Below are positions 11,242 to 23,600 of a stretch of DNA of 64,000 nt, one piece after another. The stretch is from Acorus gramineus (Eukaryota > Streptophyta > Magnoliopsida > Acorales > Acoraceae), in NCBI GenBank assembly GCA_030737835.1, contig CM060847.1:10182704-10246703 (forward strand), in the 5' to 3' direction. The stretch's first letter is position 1. Every line of letters starts with the position of its first letter. The notes beneath the pieces were generated by a model. It did not search any database. It saw only the letters and a program-made list of their open reading frames with translations, and was not told where the DNA came from. Both the position numbers and the translations under genes were made by a program.

Positions 11242-13967
11242 ATGTCTGTCTCTTCAGATGAGATAGTAAAAATGGAAGAAGGCACCCCCAACACCAATGC
11301 ATCAGGCTCCTCCTCCTCCAACACGGTCAACTTGATACAGAAAGTACGTGTTTTTTTATATGTTGTTGATGTGACATGTGATAGATTTTGATTCTATGTG
11401 TTTTTTTGGAAAAGGTGATAGCCGAGATCATTGGCACATATTTTGTGATTTTTGCGGGTTGCGGGTCTGTGGCGGTGAACAAGATATATGATGGGACGGT
11501 GACGTTCCCGGGGATTTGTATAACTTGGGGGCTCATCGTCATGGTCATGGTTTATTCTGTCGGTCACATCTCCGGTGCTCATTTCAATCCCGCTGTCACC
11601 ATCACCTTCGCCATCTTCAGAAGGTTCCCTTACAAAGAGGTAATCACAAGAAAATCTTACATAAATGTATATGACATCAAACGAGAGATAAAACATTATC
11701 ATTTTCCAAACCAGGATGGGTCATGTTAAATTGGATTTAAAAGACATTTAAAATGATGGTGTGACATTATGTTGACAATTTTTTTGGGTTTTTAATGTAG
11801 TTGCCATGTTTTGATTGGAATAAATTTTTTCACATTACCCAATTTTGTTTACAAATATGGGAATCTGATTCAGTTACATCTGTACCCATCAGTGGCCATG
11901 GAAGGCATTTGTGGAGATTTCTTAATAGCGCATGCAATGATTTGTAATTAAAAAAAGGAGATTTTTAAGTGGATATTGATTTTGTGGCATGCATATTTTT
12001 TTTCAATGGATTCACCCATATCGCATTATTGTCGCCTTTAATTTGTGACGGGTGGGGATGTGAGGAGGAACGTATCAAAGTATTTTAATTTTAAATCATA
12101 CCCATATTTGGGTATTTGACAACTATTGAATTTTGCAAAAAAATGTACACCCAATTTTGAGTGTGGAGAAATTCAAATTGTGTGGTCATTGAATTCATTG
12201 GGCCGCAAATTGAGGTGGTTGGGATTGTTAAGAGTCAACACGAGCCCACGAGCCCAAGCCCGAGCCCCAAAAAATGTCACATAAATACTGGAACTGATAC
12301 TCCCATTCTTGCAATACAGAGAGAGAGACAGTGATGTGGGGGGTGGGGTTAGAGGGTGAGACAGAATGTACACATATGGGGTGGGCCGGTGGGGTTACAG
12401 TTCATAGAAATTGGTGGGGTGGGGTCAAAATATGAGGATCATTTAAAACAGGGTGGGAATGTCCGTTGCCTTTTTCACCCACACCACAGTCAAAAATGCT
12501 GTTTGGTTAAAAGAATAACGGAAGAATATGAGGGGATAAGCTAAAAAAAAAAATTGTTTATTTGGAATGAATAGATTTTTTTTTTTTTTTTGGCTTTTGG
12601 AAGGAATAGATGGGTATAATTATGTTATAATAGGATAATAAATTGATATTTATATTTCAAGTCTTCATGAAATTGTATTATTTCACCTAATATATTATAT
12701 TTATTACATGTCAAATTAATTGTTGTCATCTTTTATAAATCATAGGGTACGCATGTCAAATCATTTTTTTACCTTTTATAAATCCTTATCCACGTCTTAT
12801 TTACATTTTACTCACAATTTACCAAATAACAAAAACTTTATTGCTATGTTTTTAAATAAGAATAACTAAAAATACAATCAAATAAAAAAATATTTATTCT
12901 ATTGATATAATTATTTATTCTTAGAATAACCATAAAACTTAGAATAACCCATGTCTCTATTTAAACGGCATCAAAAAAGAATTTTGCTTATGTACCACAT
13001 TAAACGAGTTTTTGAAAAAAAAGTCACGCAAACATAAGAACTAACAATGTCACATGAACATGGAAACTGGTACATGGTCATTATTGCGTGGTACATGATT
13101 TATCTAACTGAGTATATGATTTGTTAAAAGAGTACATATTAGAATAAGAAAAAAAAATGCAATAACTCAAACATTCATTTTAGCTCTTTGACATATACAT
13201 TTTCCTAACATAAAAAGAAAACGCATGATTTTGCAGGTCCCTCTATACATAGTTGCTCAATTGTTAGGTTCAGTTCTTGCGAGCGGCTCCCTGCGCTTGA
13301 TCTTTGAGTCGCACACCCCCCATTTTTTCGGTACCATCCCCGCTGGATCCGACATCCAATCCCTCATCCTCGAGGTCATCATCACCTTCCTCCTCATGTT
13401 CGTCATCTCAGGCGTAGCCACTGACAATCGCGCGGTTAGTAATGACGCATTATAATAATTAGTTTATCGTTTATTCTCATTTTCCTAGAACAAGTAGATA
13501 AAATGGCGTCATTCTTAATTATATTATTTGGGAATAAGAAATTCTCCATTTTGATCAGAGTTATCAAACTGACATTTAGTTATTATGTGCATGGCGCAGA
13601 TAGGAGAACTAGCAGGCCTCGCTGTTGGAGCAACAATCACGCTCAACGTATTCGTTGGCGGGTAATTTTATTTGAATTCCATGTTCATAAATCCACAATT
13701 ACGCCCTTGCATGATTGAAAATGGTTAGACTTGGATGTCTCCGGCAGGCCAATCTCCGGAGCCTCGATGAACCCAGCGAGGACCCTAGGTCCGGCGATCG
13801 TGATGAACCACTACAAGGGACTGTGGGTGTACATCGTAGGTCCGATCGTCGGGGCTGTACTAGGCGCTTCGGCGTACAATCTCATCCGGTTCACCGACAA
13901 GCCGCTCAGGGAGATCACCAAGAGCGGGTCCTTCCTCAAGAGCTTGTCCAGGAGTGATGCCCGGTGA
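11242..13967 (+). CDS. NIP subgroup I aquaporin (nodulin-26-like intrinsic protein)
   Basis: Five exons: 11242-11343, 11415-11639, 13237-13434, 13600-13661 and 13748-13967. They total 807 nt and 268 residues, and all introns are GT-AG. The protein has the six-helix MIP fold with two NPA boxes: [10 protein letters not shown] (NPA at residues 92-94) and [10 protein letters not shown] (NPA 204-206). The selectivity-filter positions read as Trp72, Val192, Ala201 and Arg207. This W/V/A/R set is characteristic of NIP subgroup I, whose members conduct water, glycerol and small uncharged solutes including arsenite and, in some cases, lactic acid. The N-terminal tail is short, polar and Ser-rich (GSSSSN). 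The C-terminal tail is basic and Ser-rich ([17 protein letters not shown]); in nodulin 26 a C-terminal serine is phosphorylated. The five-exon layout is usual for NIP genes. The frame is intact, with no sign of decay. Cell location (plasma or other membrane) is not decided by sequence. Confidence 0.95.
12700..12960 (+). repeat. Dispersed AT-rich repeat (copy in aquaporin intron 2)
   Basis: This intron segment shares ordered phrases with 30540-30720 in a DEG7 intron: acatgtcaaat, ttttataaatc followed by ttatc, then a variable gap, then ccaaataacaaaaa, and ends with ttatt-rich sequence. A more decayed reverse-oriented relative may lie at 10440-10560. The pattern suggests an old, short interspersed element family. 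I could not define termini or a target duplication. Confidence 0.5.
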
Positions 13968-14610
13968 GGTTTCATGAGAAGGTTGTGGTGTGTTGTTTCT
14001 GGAGGGTGTTCGCGGACTGTTTTCAAGTGGTGTTTTGTGTTGTTTAGGGAGATTGAAGGTTTTGTGGAAACAAAATCTTTCTCTGAATTCTAATTCCTTC
14101 AGGTGATTGTGACGAATGTTTTTTTTTTTTAAGATAGACTCCATGTGCAGAAATCAATAATATGTTTTGTGTTTGTTAGTGTGTTTGTCATGTGATGTAT
14201 TCTTCTCAATGTTGAAATGAGTCTTTCTCTCAGTTGCGTTTTCATAATTAATGGGAGTCTTTTGAGAGCGACTTGCATTCTGAATATGAAATAAGTCCCT
14301 TGTTATTGAAATTGGATTCTCCTGTTTATTAGGCTACAAAGGAGTGGAACTATTATAAACTATATATTGGCTGCTATTGGTGTATTGTAATTAGATGTGG
14401 AGGCTCTGTTGGCAATTCGCAAAATAGCCCCCTAAACAAATATTAGCAAAAATAACCCCACCTTTTGAATATTAGCAAAAAAATAGCCTCATGACCAATT
14501 TTATCTCAATCTCAACTGATAAGACTGAAATTTTAAAATTTTAATTATGTGAGATTTTAAATTTTAGATAAAATCTTAATAGAAAAGAATGAGATAAAAT
14601 TTATATTTTG

Positions 14611-14738
14611 AAATATATTTAATTTAATAGATAAGATTGAGATAATTTCAAAACTTGAATTATAATTTAATTAAATTTCAAATTATAATGTAATTAAAAA
14701 ACTTATCTCAATCTTATCTATTGAATTAAATATATTTT
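14611..14738. repeat. Long hairpin (inverted repeat) in intergenic DNA
   Basis: The arm 14611-14645 (aaatatatttaatttaatag then ataagattgagataa) is nearly the exact reverse complement of 14703-14738. The arms are separated by about 57 bases. A transcript through this segment would form a stem of about 35 base pairs. It probably belongs to the MITE-like block 14400-14790. Confidence 0.7.
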
Positions 14739-17516
14739 AAATTTTAAATATATTTCACATTGATTTTAATAGGGCCCACTTATAGGCTACACTTACATAT
14801 GAAATTCCCTAAACAGCAACAGCCCACAATTCAAAAAAATAAAAAAATAAAACAATTACCCATGATTCATTTAGACCATCTACGTGCATGGTGTGCCTCA
14901 CCCCCTTCTTTTAATTAACTCTTCCCCCTTCACATAAAAAAGAGTACCTTTTTACTTTCCTTTTTTATTGACTCTAAGCCACCTTCAATATCTATATCTC
15001 ATATATAGCCATGGAAGTACGGACCTCACTCCTCAGCATCCCCACCCAGACACCCATTTTATTTTATTTTTTTAATCACTTTTTTTCTTTTTTGTATCTT
15101 AACTATTCATAATATTAATCCTCATCTCTAAAAAATTTCCTAATTTTTATTTTTTAATCAATTAATTGCCTCACAATTAGGAATCTACAATCGGTAATTT
15201 TCTTCTCTCTTCCATCAGCACTTCGAAGGTATATAGTTTTTCTTTTTTACTTTATTATCATTGTTATTAATTTATTTAAAGTTTAAAATATTTATGTAAA
15301 TAACTAAAATAATCAAATCATTCAACATTTTCACAATATGAAACCTTGTCAAAGTCAAATTTAAAAGTATGTATTACTTTATTAGATTTATGTTTTAACA
15401 TTTTTTTTGTGAATCATTGATATGAAATATGACATATTGTTTTAAAATATGATAATTGTCTTTTAAAATTATTCAGTGTTATGTTTTATGTGAATGCTTT
15501 TATTTCATTATATATATATATTCATTTTTTTAATCTATGCTATTGAAATAAATAAAAAACACATAATGATATAACTTCTAAAATTTGCTTAAATCACATT
15601 ATGCCTCCTTTTATAAATTTTTTGGCTCGGCCACTGAATGAAAGTGTCACTTTGGTGTGTATTATAGTATCAATATTATATGGCTAGTTTGTCAAGGGGA
15701 TAATTATTGGGTTAAGTGAGTGTGAGTATAACTTATCCTATTTAGAGCATCTCCAGTGGATGTGTTAACTACTAAGTTAGTGTTAAACTTTTATATAACA
15801 TATATAAATGTTACTCTAATAGAGGTGTTAAAAGAGAGTTAAATATGGATTCCACTTGTCAAATGTTATTTTTCAAGCTAACTCTGACTAGTGTTTTAGC
15901 CAACCAACGTTTGAAAAGTAAAAAAAAAAAAAAAAACTTTTTAGACCTCCAAAATGGGTTTGAGTAGGAGTAGAGGTGGGACCCACTATTATTTTGGCTT
16001 ATTTTAGCTAGTCTATCGGGTCTAGTTTGATATAAGGATAAAGAATTGGGATAAGAAAATAATTGTGTTAGATTACTTGTTATCCCATATGACATAAAAA
16101 ATGGATAAAGTATGGACAATTGTTCACATTTTGAGATAAAAAATGAGGATAGTTTATTCTGGGTAAAAGGTGAAACATGCTTTATCCCCATCTTTTATCA
16201 TTTTTTTTATAAAATTGGGATAACATTTATGACTGCTATCCCCAAAAAAAAGAAGTAAAAACCAAAAGGAAAAAAAGTATCCAAATAAGAATGTATGCAA
16301 TGACCAAATCAATTGGAACTGTTTACATAAAAAAATAGTTAAAAATAAAAAGTAGAACCGTGAACTGTATATATGAATTATGGGGTAAAAATAATAACAT
16401 ATTATAAGGCATGAAAATTTCCATAACCTTCAGAAGTCATGAGTATTTGTGAAAAAAAGTTATATAACAACAAAAAGATCTAAATAGTATAACAGCAAAA
16501 AATTAATAAAAAAATTATGATTTAATTTGGACCTGTGTTTTTTTGTTGATTCAATTACTTTGTTCACATAATAAGTTTAGTTGTGTTATTTTTTATTTTT
16601 TTTTGTGCTTGATAAATAACTGTATTGCCTCTAGAAAAGGTTGGGATAGAAAATAAGTTAAAAGAACCTATTGGACTACATAAGAAAATCAATTTACAGG
16701 AGGATTTTAGAGCCCATCGATATCACAGCTCCACATGAAGCCCTTGTTTAAAATAATAATAATAAAAAAAAAACCAGCAACCCATGAAACAAGAAAGATC
16801 CAAACACACCCAGATCAATGTGTCTAATTTAGGGTTAATGTATATATATATATATATATATGTTATAATTCATTAAAAAGGATTTGTAAGTTTAGATTTC
16901 ATTAAAATTCATAATTTTTTAATAATACAAAAAATATATTTGATCAATACAAATATATTTGGTATTTTAAAAAAAAATTAAAGTTATCTCATGTTTGATC
17001 CAAATATAAGATTGTAGATAAGAACACAAAAAATAAAGATAATAAAAAACATTATCAAATATAAATTTAATTAAAAATAATAATTTTTTTATCTTAAAAA
17101 ATAAAATTAGCATATCATAAATATTTATTTCTTTATTAAAATAAGCCCCGGAGTAACAATAATCAACTAAAAGGTCCGGGGTGGCTCCGCCACTTCTTCA
17201 ATTCATGAAAAATCCTTCTCGAAAGTGCGAACCAAAAAATCATATCGGAAATCTGATTTTTCCCCCCTAAAATACAACGGTATAAAAAAAATGATTTACT
17301 CACCCCAAATTGCCCTACAACTTGTACCAACACAGCCACAAAAACAAACAATCGTGACCGTAATAAACCAGAATCACAGGGTTATATTAGTCATTTCATT
17401 ACACCGAAAGACTCGAGTCCTTGACTTTCCGAGGAAAAAAAAAATCATTACAAATGCCTGTCCCCATAAATCCCTCAAAACACCCCTTCCGTAGATCCCT
17501 CTCTCTTTTTTCAACA

Positions 17517-17534
17517 CTCTCTCTCTCTCTCTCT
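17517..17534. repeat. (CT)n microsatellite in DEG7 5' leader
   Basis: An uninterrupted ct repeat lies about 80 bases upstream of the DEG7 start codon. CT tracts are common in plant 5' UTRs and core promoters. Here the tract is also in frame with the conserved start and would read as alternating Leu-Ser if an upstream ATG were used. Confidence 0.8.
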
Positions 17535-17612
17535 GCCCCCCTACAGAAACCCTCACCATCGAATCGGACGGTCGGGATCTCTCCGATACTCCGATCGAAC
17601 GACCGTCCTGCG

Positions 17613-20600
17613 ATGGGGGATCCACTGGAGAGACAGGGATCGGATGCCGCGGCGGGGCTCGAATCGTGCATGAAGGAGGAGCTTGGCATGGAGATCGACC
17701 TCCCTACGCCGCCTCCGGCGACGTCTAAGGACGGCGTGGTGGCGACGGCGGATGACTGGCGGAGGGCGCTCGCGCTCGTGGTCCCCGCCGTCGTCGTGCT
17801 CCGGACGACCGCGGCCCGGGCGTTCGACACGGAGGCGGCCGGGGCGAGCTACGCGACCGGGTTCGTCGTCGACAAGCAGCGCGGGATCATCCTCACCAAC
17901 CGCCACGTCGTCAAGCCTGGTGAGGGAGGCTTGAAGAGAAAGCTTTTTGTTTTGATTCTGTGTTGTTTTGGTTTTCACTAAATGTTTTTGTTTTTTTTTT
18001 GTGCAGGACCTGTTGTGGCGGAAGCCATGTTTGTGAACCGTGAGGAGATCCCAGTGCATCCGGTATATAGGGATCCTGTGAGTACTCGTCATTGTCTGAC
18101 CATTTCACTCACTTTGATTGGTGAACCCCTTTGAGATTACTAACAATGGCAATTGATTTATTTTTATGTGTTTTGATTTGGGGAATTGACTGAAATTGGA
18201 ATATCAAGTTTTTGGACCTCAGTTTGTAATGTTTTATTGCCTCAAATGTATTGCTCACTTAGGTTTTTCAGAGTAATGTTTGCAACCGAGGTTTTGGGTT
18301 TAAACATGGGTGTGTAAGAGTTTGCTATAACAAAAATTGGAAATAGTACTTTGGCCCTCATCCAGAAAAATGAGTTTTTGATGCTTTGCTTATGTTGCTG
18401 AAACCTAGAATGAATTGTATTCAATGGTCCATGAAACCAATGATTTACTCATATGGGGGAGAGGGAACCATTACTATTTCTTTTTATTCGCTTCAAATGG
18501 CAACATGGATCATTATACCATGAAAATGAGTGAATTCAGGTTATTTAGCAGTCTAGAAAAAAGTTAAAGGTTCTTTCTGTGGGTTTGTGCATCTGTCATC
18601 TCTTTCTCTCTCTCTCTCACAAATTTCGTTGAAAAAAAGTGCTTCTCATCTCTGTTAGAAGCGTTGAGAAGCTATTATTAATGAACTTCCTGATCTTCCT
18701 TTCATAATATTCTAGGTGCATGATTTTGGTTTCTTTCGCTATGACCCTGGAGCAATACAATTTCTTAGCTACGAGGAGATACCTCTTGCACCTGAAGCTG
18801 CATGCGTTGGTCTGGAGATCCGGGTGGTGGGTAATGACAGTGGTGAAAAGGTATTTGCAGAGAATTAAAATGTCATACACCGTATATAATTATTATTATA
18901 ATTATCAATAGTATTATTACCCTCCGATTTCATGGGATTTAACAAAGTTTTCTTTCATTGATTAATTTGGTTCAAGAAAATATTGGTCAGATTTCCTCCA
19001 ATTCCAGTCCCTTTACATCCCTAATTTGAGAAAAGAAGTTAATGAATAGATTAAATTATTATGTTTATGCAGGTCTCTATTTTGGCAGGCACACTTGCTC
19101 GGTTGGACAGAGATGCTCCACATTATAAGAAGTACGTGTGCCTTTATTTGAAGCATGTATGCTCATGTGCTACTCTGTTTTGAACATGAGAGAGGCACTC
19201 AATCATATGCTATGACATTTCCATAAGCTGATTTGCTTTGTTCTCTTATTATTAAGTTTTGATTTTTGTGTCTGTTTATCTCTATCAGAGGCAATGAATT
19301 GGTATTCGTGATAGGTTTGGTGGAAATAAATGTCTTTATTGACTTTAGGATAGATAGCAGATAGGTTAGACTATATGTGGTACTTGTGTTTGGCGGTTAA
19401 TTGCTAGGTTAGAAATTTTCGTAAAGTGCAGTTAATATCCCAAGAGAAATGTTAGAATGCAAGAACAACTTTCAGCATTTCTCTGCTTTGTGGTGATCTA
19501 TGATGCCCAATCTTTCATGAAGGTGGGGGACTTGTACCATGTACGATTAGTCACTGAACAAGTTCTTATTGTTGACAACATCTGCAATTTACTAGTCTTT
19601 TTCTTGTTGAAGGTCAATCTGCATGCTTTGAACTGTACAGATGTGGCATCCTTTTTTTCCCCCCATTATATTGAGGCTGTGATTCTTAGATTACCATGTT
19701 TCTATCTATTTATAATTTTAATGAGTTGTTTATATTGCACTTTTATTGCTCACTCTATACTCATAGGAGTACATTAACTCATGCATCTGGGTCTGCTGAG
19801 TTTGTGCAAGATACTTTTATGGACTCAGTATGCCTTAATTCTTTCAGAAGCAGAATTTTGTTTATGTCAACTAAAAATTACTTTTTCTTTCTTTCTTAAA
19901 CCAGAGATGGGTACAATGATTTCAATACATTCTACATGCAGGTAAGTTGGTTGATAAAATGAAAAGTGTTCCTACGCAATGTTTAGCTTAATACATGTGT
20001 ATCTTTTTCATAGGCTTTCTGGCTTTTTGTTTCTTAATTTTCTGCCTGTGCATGCCATTTACTCCTACTTGATTTTGTTCTATTTATTTGTGGTTCTACC
20101 ACCACTCCTAATCTTAATAATTTTGTTTACTTTGATGTTCCTTTTAAGGAATGATAAGTGCTCACCCCCAGCAATGTATTTTTTTTCTTTTCTTGAGAAG
20201 TTTTCGGTGAAATTTTATTGATAGAAAGCCTCTAAATAAAGGAGATGAGGGATCTCCATACAAAGGTTAAAGATTATATAAGAAAATTAAAATTACACAG
20301 CCTTAAACAAAAATCACCCTATTAATTGGGAGCTCATCTGTTCACACTATCCAAACCATGCATGACCTATAATGGTAGATGGTGTTTCCTCACTAAGAGT
20401 AACATGAACCCATGATTTAAGAAGGGAGGAAATCACTATCCATGTGTTCTCCACACATAGATCCCCTTACGTTGGAAAAGGCATTCATTACGCATTAACC
20501 AAATATTCCAACAAACTGCATCCGACACTAGTCACTGAAACTTTGTGAGATTAATACAGTTGCTTCTTTTCCTTATCTTACGTAGCCATTCCCACATATC

Positions 20601-23600
20601 TTCAACACCTCTAAATAAGCATTTTGATTCTGAGGCCGAACCAACATTTTCCCATATTTAAGTACTTAATGGACATCCAAAGAAAAAGTGATCTCTTGTT
20701 TTGTCCTCCCCTCCACAAAGCTCGCAAGTGCCATTGTCATCAAGAGCTCATTTTAACCGATTGACTTTGGCAAGGACTTTGTTGAGAGTAAGAATCCACA
20801 TAAAACTCTAAAACTTCAATAGAGCGAGTGTACCCCAAATAAGGCATTCGTAACGAGTGGTGGAAATGTCTTGTCAATCTATGAAATGAGCTTTATGGTT
20901 ATGCCCTATATTTGATGGTAATAGATTATCAGTTATTGATGGCTTTCTGAAGTTGACAATGGATGCCCAAAATTGGTTAATGCTACTTTGAAATATCATA
21001 AATTTGTCTTCTAGAAGTTGTCCAGTACCATGTGTGCAATCCTTCTGTTTTGAGTGAAATTGATGATTTTCTTCCATGTATGTCTTACTTTTCTATTTAT
21101 ATGACAGGCTGCCTCAGGGACCAAAGGAGGCTCAAGTGGTTCCCCAGTCATTGATTGGCAAGGAAGAGCCGTTGCTTTGAATGCGGGGAGCAAATCTTCC
21201 AGTGCCTCTGCTTTTTTTCTCCCATTAGAACGAGTTGGTTTTCTATATTACTCATTTCTCTTTCTTTTATTTCTTTCGTATCTCTTACTTCTGAGTTTTT
21301 CAAGTATTGGTGACTTTGTTATAATTTTTCTTTGCAAGACATCATTCCTCTCTGTTATGAACTTTGAAAAGTGAGCATGTAGAGAAAGCAAAAATTGGAC
21401 AAATGATACTGGAAAATGCAATAACCAATTAATCAGATAGCAATATTATAGTTTCTCTCTGACATTTTTCTCATCCCTTTGCTATTTCCAGTCTATTATG
21501 CACATAACATGTGTGATCAACACCTGTTAGCTACCAGATGTCATTAGATGCAACTTGTGTGAAACATATTCAAACATCATTACATTATGCCATCATGCAC
21601 CATGCTATCATGTAATTTCCAAGCATCATGGTATAGAGTTGAAATGTCATAGTAGTCTTATTGAGCATGTAAAAGTAAAATAATTAGTTTAATGTTTACA
21701 TGTTTATGTGCAAATTTATCGCAAAGATATCATTAGTCATATAGGAATAGTTTCCATGTGCTACTCATTCTGAATTGTGAACTTGTATTCTTAATTTCTC
21801 ATATCATTTACTCGTGTCTGCCCCTGTATTTGTAAGGTCATATTTCTAAGTGATACTCTGTTCCTATTGGTTCTTTTAAAATGATTTTAGTATTTGCATT
21901 TTGATTGATTTATCTAATTTTCATTGAATGCCAATTAGTTTGATTCCAGTCAGAGACATTAGAAGTAGCTTTCTATTTGTTTTCATCGTATTAGAAGGTG
22001 AATATGATGTCACTTAGCCATTGGCATACTTGCAGAATTGCATAGCTTTAGTATTGGACTGAGGTACTATGATCACTTCCTGAATGCTTTGGACTTTTCT
22101 TTATTGTTGGCAGGTTGTGAGGGCATTAAATTTTCTTCAGAATGGAAAAGATATATCTGGAGGTGAATGGAAGGCAGTGACTATTCCTCGTGGTACGCTT
22201 CAGGTTTGTTTGTTCTTATTCTCATTGGTGCAATATTCCTGAATGACCACCATTAATCTTTGTCATGTAGCTAGGAGACCTTTATAATTATGAAATATTT
22301 TCTGTAGAATGAGATTGCATGCGTTGCATCAGAGCATGGATATTTGCGGGGTATGCGTTTGACCTCTCATGATCTCGTAACAAATTAGTGATACCTAGTC
22401 TCTATCTAATGATGTTTGGTCTGCTTCATCAAACCTATACTTGGCCTTTCTTGATACATGAATAGGTGCTAGAGATTTAAGTGGGAATAGCATGAGGAAT
22501 CTGCAACTCCCACACCTTCATATATATAGAATAATAATGTGGAAAGGCTTGAACTCTCGCTAGTTCATTTCTGATAATATAGTAAATTTAAGTTTTTAAT
22601 ATTATTTATGTATTAGAAATTTGAAACAGTATTCACTAATGCATCAGATGGAGATATTGAATAAGTTTATAGGTTTTGAGTGCCTTCATTGGGGTTTTTT
22701 TCAAGTCTGGTTAGTAAATGGCACCTTTTCGAGCGAAACTGCATTTTTTTTCTATTCCATTTTTTGTGCTTTGATTAGGCTCATAATGCTGAATGAAATG
22801 ATTTTTTTGGTTTAGTCATAAAACTGACTTAAATGATTTGGAAATGGGTTGATTTTGGATCATGAAAATGAAAATTTTAATCCATTTGAGAAGACATTGT
22901 ATGGCCCTGAGTTGGTAGGATACATCATACATGACCTAGCATATAGAACACTCCCGCATTATCTGGTGAGTCTGGTCAATGAAATTATATATTTGAACAT
23001 ATTTGAAGAAATCAGACACATTTTTATTGGAAAACTGAAACCTCAAGATTAATATTCAGCCGATTCAATTCCAAGTATTATTTGGTGGATAACTGAAACT
23101 TATAGCACTTTAATGGGAAAAGAACCTTTAGAACAATTTTCTGTTTCTTATTCCTCATTACTTCTTTATTTCAGTTAACTTGTTATGAAATATGGATGTG
23201 TATTTTCTGCAATCATTCAGCAATAATATCGTATGAGTTGACCTTTATGCTTTGCACACAAATTCAACTGATGTTATTTATGATATCTGGCAGAAAATGT
23301 TCTGGTGGTTTGACCATGTAGTGCTCTTAAGTATGTTAACTTAGACAGACATCTTATAACATCTTCATTCATGAATTATGTCCATTTATGTAGGATTTTT
23401 CTCATGAGTTTATTATTGAAGGATAACTCTGCCTGCCTGGTTTTGCATATTGCTATCTTCCTATTTCGGATAGTGGAGGTTGCCTTTGGAAAAATGTTTT
23501 CTACCCTGTTGGTCTTGACCAAAATTATACTCAAAAGTATTAAAACATTATGATCATACAGTATTATGCCTCAATATCAGAGCATTATGATCTCAGAGTA

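Larger units (their letters stand above)
13968..17612. other. Intergenic region between aquaporin and DEG7 genes
   Basis: The first ~300 bases are the probable 3' UTR of the aquaporin gene (T-rich, with aataat near 14156). 14350-14830 contains a hairpin-forming segment. 15000-16700 is AT-rich with scattered 'ataaggataaag' and 'gggataag' words typical of decayed MITEs. 16842-16862 is a (TA)n tract. 17170-17612 is the DEG7 promoter and 5' leader, which ends in a (CT)n run at about 17517-17534. No protein gene is recognised. Confidence 0.55.

Noticed and set aside
17399-18092. Long minus-strand frames of up to 179 residues
   Set aside because: They are antisense to DEG7 exon 1, whose GC-rich codons leave other frames open; the sense frame matches DEG7 throughout.
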